The position numbers and the translations under genes are program-made. A stretch of DNA of 64,000 bases from Streptomyces cadmiisoli (GTDB lineage: Bacteria > Actinomycetota > Actinomycetes > Streptomycetales > Streptomycetaceae): the NCBI RefSeq assembly GCF_003261055.1, contig NZ_CP030073.1:7564001-7628000 (forward strand), given 5' to 3'. Under the pieces are notes generated by a model. The model saw only the letters and a list, made by a program, of their open reading frames with translations. It did not search any database and had not been told where the DNA came from. This document shows positions 17,076 to 24,972 of this stretch, in pieces. The first letter of the stretch is position 1, and each line of letters starts with the position of its first letter.

Positions 17076-19286
17076 ATGGCTGACGAAATGGTGCGCCAAG
17101 CCCAGGTATTTGTTAATCAGACCTACGGCAACATCATCGGGATGACTGTCACGGAGAACGGTCAGACCGGCTGGAACACCATGTATGCCCTGACTCGGGC
17201 GCTCCAGTACGAGTTGGGCATCACGAGCCTGTCCAACAACTTCGGGCCGGGCACCCTGGCGGCTCTCCAGTCGCAGTACGGCAAGCTGGACGAGACGAAC
17301 ATTCCCAACCCGAACTTCTGCAAGATCATTCAGTCTGCCCTCTACTGCAAGGGATACGACGGCGGCAGCCTCGACGGCACGTACAGCTCCCGTGTCAAGG
17401 ACGCAGTCGCGAAGCTGAACCAGGACATGGGGCTGAGCACTGTGTACCCGGGCAGCTCTCTTTGGCCGAAGGCCATCAAGGGGCTGTTCAACATGGACGC
17501 CTATGTCACCGTCAACAACGGCTCGAGCGCCATCCGGTCGGTCCAGCAGTGGCTGAACGGCCGGTACATCCTCCGCAGCGACTTCTACGTCATACCCTGC
17601 GACGGCCACCACTCCCGTGACGTGGCCAAGTCCATGCTGTACGCGGTCCAGTACGAGCTGGGCATGGCCGACGGTGTGGCCAACGGCGTGTTCGGGCCCG
17701 GCACGCAGTCCGGCTTGAGGTCGCACACGGTGTCGGTCGGCAGTACCGGCGCTTGGGCGCGCCTGTTCACCGCGGCGATGGTCCTCAACAAGCGGGATGT
17801 GTCCTTCGGGGATTTCACCGCAGCCGTCAAGGCTGGCGTGGAGAGCTTCCAGTCGTTCGTCAAGCTTCCCGTCACCGGGCAGGGAGACTTCTCCACCTGG
17901 GCCTCCCTCCTTGTCTCCTATGGGGACCAGAGCCGTCAGGGAGAGGCCTGCGACGGCGTCACGAAGATCACGTCTGCCCGGGCCCAGACACTCAAGGCAG
18001 CCGGTGTCAGGTACATCGGCCGCTACCTCACCAACCCCAGCAGCACCTCGCTGCCCGAGAAGGCGATCCAGCCCGGCGAACTCCAGACCATCGCGGACAA
18101 CGGACTGCGCTGTTTTCCGATCTACCAGACCTTCGGGCGTGACGCCTCCGACTTCAGCTATCCCCAGGGACGGTGGGCCGGCCAGGCCGCGGTCAACGCG
18201 GCGCTCGACCACGGTTTCAAGGCGGGAACACGGATCTTCTTCGCCGTGGACTTCGACGCTCTCGACGCCGACGTCACCAACAGCGTCCTGCCGCACTTCA
18301 AGGGCATCCAGGACGCAATCATCGATGACGGCAACCGGTTCGAGATCGGCGTCTACGGGCCGCGTAACGTGTGCACCCGTGTCTCGGAGGCCGGTCATGC
18401 CACCGCGTCCTTCGTCTCCGACATGTCCTCGGGCTTCTCAGGAAACTTCGGCTATCCACTGCCCGCGAACTGGGCCTACGACCAGATCGTCACCCGCACC
18501 CTCGGCTCCGGCTCCGGCGCCATAGAGATCGACGTCAACATCGCCTCAGGACGCGACACCGGACAGGCGTCGTTCAACGCACCTCGCACCCCTGTCCCGG
18601 ACACCGGCCTCAGTCCGTCCGTCCTCACGGCCATGCGGACGGACGTCGGCAAGTACATGGAGTCGATCGGCTTCCCCAACGACGGTGGCCTCAGGTCACA
18701 TACGCATGAGGCCTGCTTCCAGTGGACCGTGCTCGAGTACGACGCGGTCATCACCCTGCTCGCCTACCGCTACAACATGCGAAAGGCACTCATCCAGACG
18801 TCCGCGTACTGGGAGATGCGGCACATCGACGCGGTCGACGTGGCCAAGGACCTGGAAGTGATGGCGGAGTTCCAAGCAACCGGGTCCTTCCGGGACAGTT
18901 CCACGGGTATCTGCCAGATCTTCGGCAGGACTGCCACTCTGGCGTGGAACCACGCCGTCCAGAGGGGTTACACAGAGGGACCCGTCCGCGACATCAACAG
19001 CGATCAGGACAAGTACAACATCTGGCGCGATTGCATGGAGGACAATCAGTTCGCCCTGTCCACGGTCCCTCTCGTCCACCTGTGGAACGCCGACGGCGCC
19101 CCGGGTAACACCCCCGAAGAGACTCCTCTTCGCTCCATGCGCCTGGACTACACGGAGAACGAGACCTTCGAGATTCTGCGCAGGTACCAAGGGCCGGCCG
19201 GATCAGAGGCGACCCCGCACGCCAAGCAGCGGATGGCGCTCTACCAGATCATGGAGAAGTACAACGCCATTTCCCGGAACGTATGA
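17076..19286 (+). CDS. Large leaderless DUF1906 (glycoside-hydrolase-like) protein with repeated N-terminal modules
   Basis: This is a 736-residue protein, ATG after GAGAGGGAAG. Residues about 1-145 and 145-290 look like tandem versions of one module (ALTRALQYELGITSLSNNFG and LYAVQYELGMADGVANGVFG), reminiscent of peptidoglycan-binding folds. Residues about 293-505 are a DUF1906/Rv2525c-like TIM-barrel (VRYIGRYLTNP, IFFAVDFDA, RFEIGVYGPRNV, WAYDQIVT, IDVNIASG). The last 220 residues include SSTGICQIFGRTATLAWNHA, which hints at a lysozyme-like fold. It should act on cell-wall glycan. No signal peptide is present, yet it follows an ABC exporter with a peptidoglycan-binding adaptor; the export route is open. 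Confidence 0.75.
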   Translation: MADEMVRQAQVFVNQTYGNIIGMTVTENGQTGWNTMYALTRALQYELGITSLSNNFGPGTLAALQSQYGKLDETNIPNPNFCKIIQSALYCKGYDGGSLDGTYSSRVKDAVAKLNQDMGLSTVYPGSSLWPKAIKGLFNMDAYVTVNNGSSAIRSVQQWLNGRYILRSDFYVIPCDGHHSRDVAKSMLYAVQYELGMADGVANGVFGPGTQSGLRSHTVSVGSTGAWARLFTAAMVLNKRDVSFGDFTAAVKAGVESFQSFVKLPVTGQGDFSTWASLLVSYGDQSRQGEACDGVTKITSARAQTLKAAGVRYIGRYLTNPSSTSLPEKAIQPGELQTIADNGLRCFPIYQTFGRDASDFSYPQGRWAGQAAVNAALDHGFKAGTRIFFAVDFDALDADVTNSVLPHFKGIQDAIIDDGNRFEIGVYGPRNVCTRVSEAGHATASFVSDMSSGFSGNFGYPLPANWAYDQIVTRTLGSGSGAIEIDVNIASGRDTGQASFNAPRTPVPDTGLSPSVLTAMRTDVGKYMESIGFPNDGGLRSHTHEACFQWTVLEYDAVITLLAYRYNMRKALIQTSAYWEMRHIDAVDVAKDLEVMAEFQATGSFRDSSTGICQIFGRTATLAWNHAVQRGYTEGPVRDINSDQDKYNIWRDCMEDNQFALSTVPLVHLWNADGAPGNTPEETPLRSMRLDYTENETFEILRRYQGPAGSEATPHAKQRMALYQIMEKYNAISRNV

Positions 19287-19475
19287 CAAGCCGCCGCGCG
19301 TGATCAGAGCCTCCGACGACATCTACGTCGTACCAGGTGATCAAGGGCGCGGCAACCCTGCTACGGGCGTGCTCTGTCGGCAATACGTGAATCCGGCGAC
19401 AGGCGTTCTCGGGCCGGCTGCTGCTGCCCTGACCGTCGCGGCACGTTCACACAACAAGAACGAGGAGACGAAGAA

Positions 19476-20225
19476 GTGACAGTGAACATTTCTCGCCGGG
19501 CCGCGCTGCGTCGCGTCGCGTTTGTCGCGGCCGGCGTTGCCCTCGGATCACAGGCACTTTCCGTTCCCGCCCGCGCGGCGGGGAATGCCCCCGACCCGGA
19601 CAAGCTCCGCAAGGAGATCCGGAGGGTTCAGGAACGCAACAAGCGTGCCCTGACCGGTGTTGTGTCGAAGAACGGCTGGGAGGTGGAGAAGATTGCGGAC
19701 GACCACGGCAGTATCTACACCAGACCTGTTCCCGGCACACCGCTCGACGGCGTTCAGATGCGCATGGCGGACGTCGAGACGGTCCTCGTGCATGTGATCA
19801 GCCGCTTCCATTACGAGATCGACACCCTCCGCAAGGGCGACGTCGTCGGCTGGCGCAAGCCGGACGCCGTCCGGAGGGGAAGAGCGGAGTCCAATCTGGC
19901 GTCCGGTACGGCGGTGCAGATCCGGCCGGGTTCCTACCCTGCCGGGGCACGCGGGGGCTTCTATCCCATGGAGGAGCTCGTGGTCCGGGACATCCTCGCC
20001 GAATGCGAGGGTGTTGTGCGCTGGGGAGGTGACGACAGCCGGCCGGACGAGTCGCTGTTCTACATCGACGTGCCACCGGGCGAGGAACGTCTCGCCAAGG
20101 TCGCGGCGAAGATCCGTGACTGGAACTACACGCCTGGCCGGGGCGCCGGCGTTCTTGTGGACCATCTCCAGCCTCGACGGCGTGCGGATGCCGAGCGCCT
20201 CGCTGCCCGGCAGTCCTGGGCCTGA
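19476..20225 (+). CDS. Tat-exported M15-like protein lacking zinc ligands
   Basis: This 249-residue protein starts at a GTG. A twin-arginine signal (SRRAALRRVAFVAAGVALG, cleavage near ARA-AG) directs Tat export. The mature part aligns with M15 D-Ala-D-Ala carboxypeptidase-like folds: ESNLASGTAVQIRPGSYP, GGFYPMEELVVRDILAECEG, VVRWGGDDSRPDESLFYIDV. In active members the pattern is SxHxxGxAxD and a later HF/HW. Here those residues are Leu141, Gln148 and Leu194, so zinc binding and catalysis are unlikely. I recall similar Tat proteins elsewhere in Streptomyces, so it is probably a conserved pseudoenzyme that binds wall peptides. It closes the accessory block. Confidence 0.75.
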   Translation: MTVNISRRAALRRVAFVAAGVALGSQALSVPARAAGNAPDPDKLRKEIRRVQERNKRALTGVVSKNGWEVEKIADDHGSIYTRPVPGTPLDGVQMRMADVETVLVHVISRFHYEIDTLRKGDVVGWRKPDAVRRGRAESNLASGTAVQIRPGSYPAGARGGFYPMEELVVRDILAECEGVVRWGGDDSRPDESLFYIDVPPGEERLAKVAAKIRDWNYTPGRGAGVLVDHLQPRRRADAERLAARQSWA

Positions 20226-20530
20226 TCACTGACCGCGCTGTTTCGCCCGGGTGCGTCTGCCTGGGCGGAACCGCGTAAGTGCCCTCCTGACCTGGGACGA
20301 CGAGCCTTGCAGCAGGGTTCCGTCGGCCCGGGTCGGGAGGCGCTTTCCACGTGCGGGACGACGCCGTAGGTGCCCGGCTCGCCCGGTACGCAGCCGTCCG
20401 CGTCGAGCTACTGCCCGCACACGGCCGTCACCTTTCGCCCGCTGATCCTTCCGCGGAACCGACACCAGCGGATCAGCCACGAAGGGCGCCAACCACGCCC
20501 GAGAACCGTCTGCTTCATGTACGTCCTTCC
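20226..20530. other. Intergenic stretch before the MITE pair, no firm gene
   Basis: Short frames occur on both strands but none has a convincing start plus family features. A minus-strand stretch reads as short fragments between stops and might be decayed coding DNA. I see no clear promoter or terminator. Confidence 0.4.
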
Positions 20531-20727
20531 AGTGCCGCGGCAGGCAACGTTCGCCCCGTCGCGACGCCCGGCACGCTCCCCCACTGCCTGAAGGCGTGGG
20601 AGGTGCCCCCACTCGCCGCACCGGCCGAAAGCCCGAGTACGTCCAGTACGAGGACTTCCGGCCGGCACACCGAGAGCACGCACCGAACACCGCTCCTTGA
20701 CAGGCAAACGTTGCCTGCCGCGGCACT
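20531..20727. mobile_element. MITE-like element with 21-bp perfect terminal inverted repeats
   Basis: The left end AGTGCCGCGGCAGGCAACGT(T) at 20531-20551 is repeated perfectly in inverted orientation at 20707-20727. The 197-bp element has no coding capacity. Its interior (CCCCCACTGCCTGAAGGCGT and following about 100 bp) closely matches the interior of the element at 37174-37402, whose ends differ. I recall this interior as a dispersed Streptomyces repeat. It abuts the next element directly. Confidence 0.75.
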
Positions 20728-20891
20728 AAGGGCTGTCCCGTAATCCCCGGCGGGCGCACGACGACAGCTACGGCACCTCGCCGCGTTGTCGGATCGCCCG
20801 AATACGCCCGGTATGAGGACGACCCTCCGCCTTGCGATGCACCGCATCTGACGCCGCGCGCTGATCCACCGGGGATTACGGGACAGCCCTT
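20728..20891. mobile_element. MITE-like element with 23-bp perfect terminal inverted repeats
   Basis: AAGGGCTGTCCCGTAATCCC(CGG) at 20728-20750 is matched in inverted orientation at 20869-20891. The 164-bp element has flanks reading CTAA and TTAG across the ends, compatible with an IS5/IS630-like target site. The interior (CGTTGTCGGATCGCCCGAAT) is one I recall as repeated in Streptomyces genomes. Its right end supplies two bases of the TAA stop codon of the BNR-repeat gene. It needs a transposase in trans; none is encoded here. Confidence 0.8.
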
Positions 20892-21975
20892 AGGCGATGA
20901 CCGCGGCCCGCACGCACAGCACGTCGGGCAGGTGCGACGCCAACTGCCGCCAGCTGTCGCCGTCGTCGGCGGAGGCGTACACCTCGCCGTTCCGGTTGCC
21001 GAAGTACACACCCGCCGGGTCCGCGTCGTCGGTGCACAGCGCGTCGCGCAGCACCGTGCCGTAGTGCTGCTCCTGGGGCAGGCCCGCGCTGAGCGGCTCC
21101 CATGAGCGGCCGGCGTCCGCCGTGCGGAACACCCGGCAGCGGCGATCGGCGGGCACCCGGTCCGCGTCCGCGTTGATCGGGAACACATACGCGGTGTCGC
21201 CGCGGTGCGGGTGCGCGGCGGCGGCGAAACCGAACGTGGACGGCAGGCCCTCGCCGATGTCGGTCCAGTGCGCGCCCGCGTCGTCGCTGCGGTACACACC
21301 CCAGTGGTTCTGGAGGTACAGCCGGTCCGGGGTCGACGCATCCTGCGCGATCTTGTGCACGCACTGGCCGAACTCCGGGGCGGGATTCGGCAGGAACACC
21401 GCGGAGACCCCGGAGTTGGACGGCTCCCAGCTGACCCCGCCGTCCGTCGTGCGGAACACCCCGGCCGCCGACACGGCGACCGTCACCGCTCTCGGATCGC
21501 GTCGGTCGGTGACGACGGTGTGCAGGCCCTCTCCGCCGCCGCCGGGCACCCACTCCGAGCGTGTGGGGTGCTCCCACAGCGGGCGGACCAGGTCGAAGTG
21601 CTCCCCGCGGTCCTCGGAGCGGTACAGCGCGGCCGGCTCCGTGCCCGCGTAGACCACGTCCGGCTCGGCGGCGGCCGGGTGCAGCTGCCACACCCGCTCC
21701 AGCGAAGCCCCCGTGTCCTTGGGGAACTTGACGGCGGGCCGAGCGGGCTCGGTCCAGGTCCGGCCCAGGTCGTCGGAGTGGAACACCGACGGACCCCAGT
21801 GCGCGCTGTCGCCGCCGGCCAGCACCCGCGGGGTGGCGCCGCGCGTGTCGATCGCGACCGAGTACACGGCCTGGGCGTTGAAGTGGGGGCTCTCGTCGAA
21901 CTCCCAGGTGCCACCGCGCCGGCGCCCGATGAACAGACCCTTGCGTGTGCCCACGGCGAGCAGTACCCCGGCCAT
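20890..21975 (-). CDS. BNR/Asp-box beta-propeller (sialidase/YCF48-like) protein
   Basis: This is a protein of about 361 residues, starting at ATG 21975 (MAGVLLAVGTRKGLF). Asp-box motifs recur through the chain: FHSDDLGRTWTEP, YRSEDRGEHFDLV, FRTTDGGVSWEPS, YRSDDAGAHWTDIG, FRTADAGRSWEPLS, YASADDGDSWRQLA. This is a beta-propeller of the WD40/YVTN/BNR-like group used for glycan or protein binding. It has no signal peptide or sialidase RIP motif, so a sialidase activity is not supported. The stop codon lies in the right terminal repeat of the neighbouring MITE; the C-terminus still looks natural. Confidence 0.8.
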   Translation of the reverse strand: MAGVLLAVGTRKGLFIGRRRGGTWEFDESPHFNAQAVYSVAIDTRGATPRVLAGGDSAHWGPSVFHSDDLGRTWTEPARPAVKFPKDTGASLERVWQLHPAAAEPDVVYAGTEPAALYRSEDRGEHFDLVRPLWEHPTRSEWVPGGGGEGLHTVVTDRRDPRAVTVAVSAAGVFRTTDGGVSWEPSNSGVSAVFLPNPAPEFGQCVHKIAQDASTPDRLYLQNHWGVYRSDDAGAHWTDIGEGLPSTFGFAAAAHPHRGDTAYVFPINADADRVPADRRCRVFRTADAGRSWEPLSAGLPQEQHYGTVLRDALCTDDADPAGVYFGNRNGEVYASADDGDSWRQLASHLPDVLCVRAAVIA

Positions 21976-22230
21976 GCCGATCACCTCCGCGACGTCCTCG
22001 TCTCAGATATCGGCCAGTCTGCACCCCACCACTGACAATCACTCCCGTCATCGCTCCGCCGCAGGTCAGCCGGGTGTCGTCGATCACCGCGCCGGCGTGC
22101 CCGGCGCGGCTCGACCCGCTGCGGTGCGCGCCTCCCGCGGCCGTCGCCGCCCCCGGGACCGACCGCCGGGGCACGTGCCCTGAGCAACGAAGCGCGGCGC
22201 GCCGTATGGGAGGGCGGTCGGGGGAGGTCC

Positions 22231-22827
22231 GTGCGCACGAGGAGGAAGCCTTCGATGGCGTTCCGTTGTCCGAGGGGATGGCTGTGGCGCTGGCGGCGCA
22301 ACCCGCTCAAGCGCCGCGCCGACGTGGTGGAGGCGTGGGTCCTGCTCGGCACCGGAACGCTCACCGTGGTCGTGGGGGTGCTCGCCGGTCTGACGGTGAC
22401 CCGGTCCGTGGAACGGGAGATGGCCAGGGAGCGTGCCGAGTGGCGTCCCGTGGCCGCGAGTCTGACGGAGGACACCCCGGGGCCGCCTCCCGCGTCGAGC
22501 GTCGAGCAGGTGTGGGCCGAGGTGCGCTGGGTCGCGCCGGACGGCTCGACGCGCACGGGGCAGGCCCGGGTCCGTCCCGGCAGCCCCGAGGGGAGCCCGG
22601 TCACCGTGTGGACGGACGGCGAGGGCGGCCTGGTGGCCGAGCCCGCCTCCGAGGAGCAGGCCCGGCTGCGGTCCTCGCTGGTCGGCGGCTTCGTGGGAGG
22701 GGGTGCCGCGGCCGTTCCGCTGGTCGGCGGACGTCTCCTGCTCGGCCGGCTGGAGTGCCGGCGCCTGGACCAGTGGGACGTGGACTGGGCGCGCTTCGAC
22801 CCGCTGTGGGGGCCGAGGGCGGGCTGA
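22231..22827 (+). CDS. Rv1733c-like membrane protein
   Basis: This 198-residue protein starts at a GTG. A basic, tryptophan-rich N terminus is followed by a transmembrane helix (VLLGTGTLTVVVGVLAGLTV), a soluble domain (VEQVWAEVRWVAPDGSTRTG, SPVTVWTDGEGGLVAEPASE), a second hydrophobic segment (VGGFVGGGAAAVPLVGG), and a short polar tail with WDVDWARFDPLW. This two-helix layout matches actinobacterial Rv1733c-family proteins. The function is not known; in mycobacteria the family is linked to dormancy. It is monocistronic. Confidence 0.75.
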   Translation: MRTRRKPSMAFRCPRGWLWRWRRNPLKRRADVVEAWVLLGTGTLTVVVGVLAGLTVTRSVEREMARERAEWRPVAASLTEDTPGPPPASSVEQVWAEVRWVAPDGSTRTGQARVRPGSPEGSPVTVWTDGEGGLVAEPASEEQARLRSSLVGGFVGGGAAAVPLVGGRLLLGRLECRRLDQWDVDWARFDPLWGPRAG

Positions 22828-23234
22828 CCGCCACCGGCGGCACCGACGCTCCGCCCGCGCACGGCACCCGCGTGCCGGGTCGGATCCGTACGGCAGGGCG
22901 CGGCTGAGCCGGGCGCGTCCGAGTCGCGCGCGTGTGTGCGGCGCGTACGACGCCAGTGCCGGGCCCGTGCCGCACAGTCCCGGGTCGTGCTGTGCGGCGT
23001 CCGTGGGCCCCGGCACGCGCGTGTGTGCAGCGCGTACGTACGGCAGCCGCGTCCGGCCGGTGCCGTAAAGCACCCTGGCCGGCGCTGTACGGCCTCCTGT
23101 GAGCCGAGCCGGCGCCCTGCTGCCTCCGTGCGCCAGCCCCGGTACGTCGGTGCGTCAGCCCCGCGCCGTACCGTCGCACGTCGCGATCTGTCCGATCGTG
23201 ACGAGTTCGTGGCCCCGGGGCGGCCACGGTCCGT
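22828..23234. other. Intergenic region with an imperfect 24-bp direct repeat
   Basis: No gene is supported. GCGCGTGTGTGCGGCGCGTA (around 22926-22949) and a near-identical copy with GTGTGCAGCGCG (23015-23038) are about 89 bp apart and in the same orientation. The stretch is strongly G/C-rich with several short palindromes. It has no recognised function. Confidence 0.4.
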
Positions 23235-24896
23235 TCACTTCCCGCCCGGCAGCGCCCTGTCGAGGATCGTGTCGAGGTCGGCCGCGTCGGGGAGCGTGCC
23301 GAACGAGTGCCCCCAGTCGCCGCCGAGGCGGGTGGCGCAGAACGCGTCGGCGACCGCCGGCGGAGCGTGCCTGACCAGCAACGAGGCCTGAAGGGTCAGC
23401 GCCATCAGCTCCACCAGCCGCCGCGCACTCGACGCGGTGGCCGTGGGCAGCGTCTGCTCCAGCCGGGCCACGGCGGTGTCCAGCCGCGCGTCCGCCCCGC
23501 GGGCCAGGGCGAGTTCGTCGAACAGCGCCTGGGCCGCACCGGCCTCGCGGCTCAACGCACGCAGCACGTCCAGGGCGTTGACGTTCCCCGAGCCCTCCCA
23601 GATCGACAGGAGCGGCGCCTCACGGTAGTGGCGGGGCATGCCCGAGTCCTCCACGTAACCGTTGCCGCCCAGGCATTCCAGGGCCTCGGCGGTGAAGGCC
23701 GGGCCCCGCTTGGTGACCCAGTACTTGCCGACGGCCGTGGCGATCCGCCGGAACGCCGTCTCGCCCGCGTCCCCGCGCACCGCGCGGTCGGCCGCACCGG
23801 CCAGCCGCAGCGTGAGGGTGGTGGCGGCCTCCGACTCCAGCGCCAGATCGGCGAGTACGTTGCGCATCAGCGGCTGGTCCACCAGCCGGGCTCCGAACGC
23901 GCTGCGGTGGCGCACATGGTGCCCGGCCTCGACGAGCGTCTTGCGCATCAGCGTCGCCGACGCCATCACGCAGTCGAGCCGGGTGCAGTTGACCATCTCG
24001 ATGATCGTCTTGACGCCCTGTCCCTCGGCGCCGACCAGCCAGGCCACGGTCCCGTCGAACTCCGGCTCGGAGGAGGCGTTGGAGCGGTTGCCCAGCTTGT
24101 CCTTCAGACGCTGGATGCGGAACGTGTTGCGGCTGCCGTCCGGCAGCACCCTGGGCACCAGGAAGCAGGACAGGCCGTCCGGAGCCTGCGCCAGTACCAG
24201 GAACACGTCGCACATCGGCGCCGACGTGAACCACTTGTGCCCGCGCAGGGTGTACACGCCGGGCTCGGCCGTCGCGGTGGCCACCGTGGTGTTCGTCCGG
24301 ACGTCGGAGCCGCCCTGCTTCTCCGTCATCCCCATGCCGGCGAGCAGTCCGCGCTTGCGGGTCGGCACGTCCAGCGCCGGGTCGTACTCGCGGCTGGTCA
24401 GCAGCGGTTCGTAGACGGCGGCCAGCTCCGGTTGGCGGCGGAGCGCCGGAACCGCCGCGTACGTCATCGACGTCGGGCACCCGTGCCCGGCCTCGGTGTG
24501 TCCCCACACCAATCCGCCCGCCGTACGGGCGACATGGGCGCCGAGCCGGTCGTCCGCCCAGGCGGAACCGGCCAGCCCTTCGTTCACCGCGACGCGCATC
24601 AGATGGTGCCAGCTCGGGTGGAACTCCACCTCGTCGATCCGGTTGCCGTAACGGTCGTGGGTGCGCAGCTCCGGCTCGTGCCGGTTGGCCTGCTCGCCCC
24701 ACTCCTGCGCCTGCGCGCTGCCCGCCCGCACACCGAGCCGCCGCAGGCCGTCCTCGGCCCACCCGGCACCCTCACGGCGCAGCCCTTCCAGAAGGGCGGG
24801 GTCGTCGGACGCGTCGTACGGGGCCAGGGGCGGGGCCTGGTTGGTGACGTCGTGGGTGGCGGACCGCTGCTGCTCTTGGACGAGTGTCGGGACCAT
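23235..24896 (-). CDS. AidB-like acyl-CoA dehydrogenase family protein
   Basis: This is a 553-residue flavoprotein. Typical AidB/acyl-CoA dehydrogenase segments occur in order: TEAGHGCPTSMTYAAVPALR, MGMTEKQGGSDVRTNTTVA, GHKWFTSAPMCDVFLVLAQA, then ECLGGNGYVEDSGMPRHYRE and LLSIWEGSGNVNALDVLRAL. The fused N-terminal domain and length match the DNA-alkylation-response AidB branch rather than beta-oxidation enzymes. It is cytosolic with FAD. A PaaX-type regulator is encoded divergently 76 bp away with a perfect palindrome between, suggesting control by an acyl-CoA or similar ligand. Confidence 0.85.
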   Translation of the reverse strand: MVPTLVQEQQRSATHDVTNQAPPLAPYDASDDPALLEGLRREGAGWAEDGLRRLGVRAGSAQAQEWGEQANRHEPELRTHDRYGNRIDEVEFHPSWHHLMRVAVNEGLAGSAWADDRLGAHVARTAGGLVWGHTEAGHGCPTSMTYAAVPALRRQPELAAVYEPLLTSREYDPALDVPTRKRGLLAGMGMTEKQGGSDVRTNTTVATATAEPGVYTLRGHKWFTSAPMCDVFLVLAQAPDGLSCFLVPRVLPDGSRNTFRIQRLKDKLGNRSNASSEPEFDGTVAWLVGAEGQGVKTIIEMVNCTRLDCVMASATLMRKTLVEAGHHVRHRSAFGARLVDQPLMRNVLADLALESEAATTLTLRLAGAADRAVRGDAGETAFRRIATAVGKYWVTKRGPAFTAEALECLGGNGYVEDSGMPRHYREAPLLSIWEGSGNVNALDVLRALSREAGAAQALFDELALARGADARLDTAVARLEQTLPTATASSARRLVELMALTLQASLLVRHAPPAVADAFCATRLGGDWGHSFGTLPDAADLDTILDRALPGGK

Positions 24897-24904
24897 GCCG
24901 CAAG

Positions 24905-24942
24905 TGTTGCACTCTGTCTACGGTCGCAGCAATAGTGCAACA
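24905..24942. promoter_or_regulatory. Palindromic operator between acyl-CoA dehydrogenase and paaX-type genes
   Basis: TGTTGCACT (24905-24913) and AGTGCAACA (24934-24942) form a perfect 9-bp inverted repeat separated by 20 bp. It lies in the 76-bp divergent promoter region, 8 bp from the dehydrogenase start. A PaaX dimer is the obvious candidate to bind here and repress both genes. Confidence 0.65.
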
Positions 24943-24972
24943 TCGGAAATCGGACACGTACAGTACGTGCTC

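Noticed and set aside
11560..20225. Possible RiPP biosynthetic cluster around the ABC exporter
   Set aside because: No lanthipeptide, lasso or other modification enzyme is encoded nearby, and the only short frames are unproved. The evidence supports an export and wall-related block but not a RiPP cluster.
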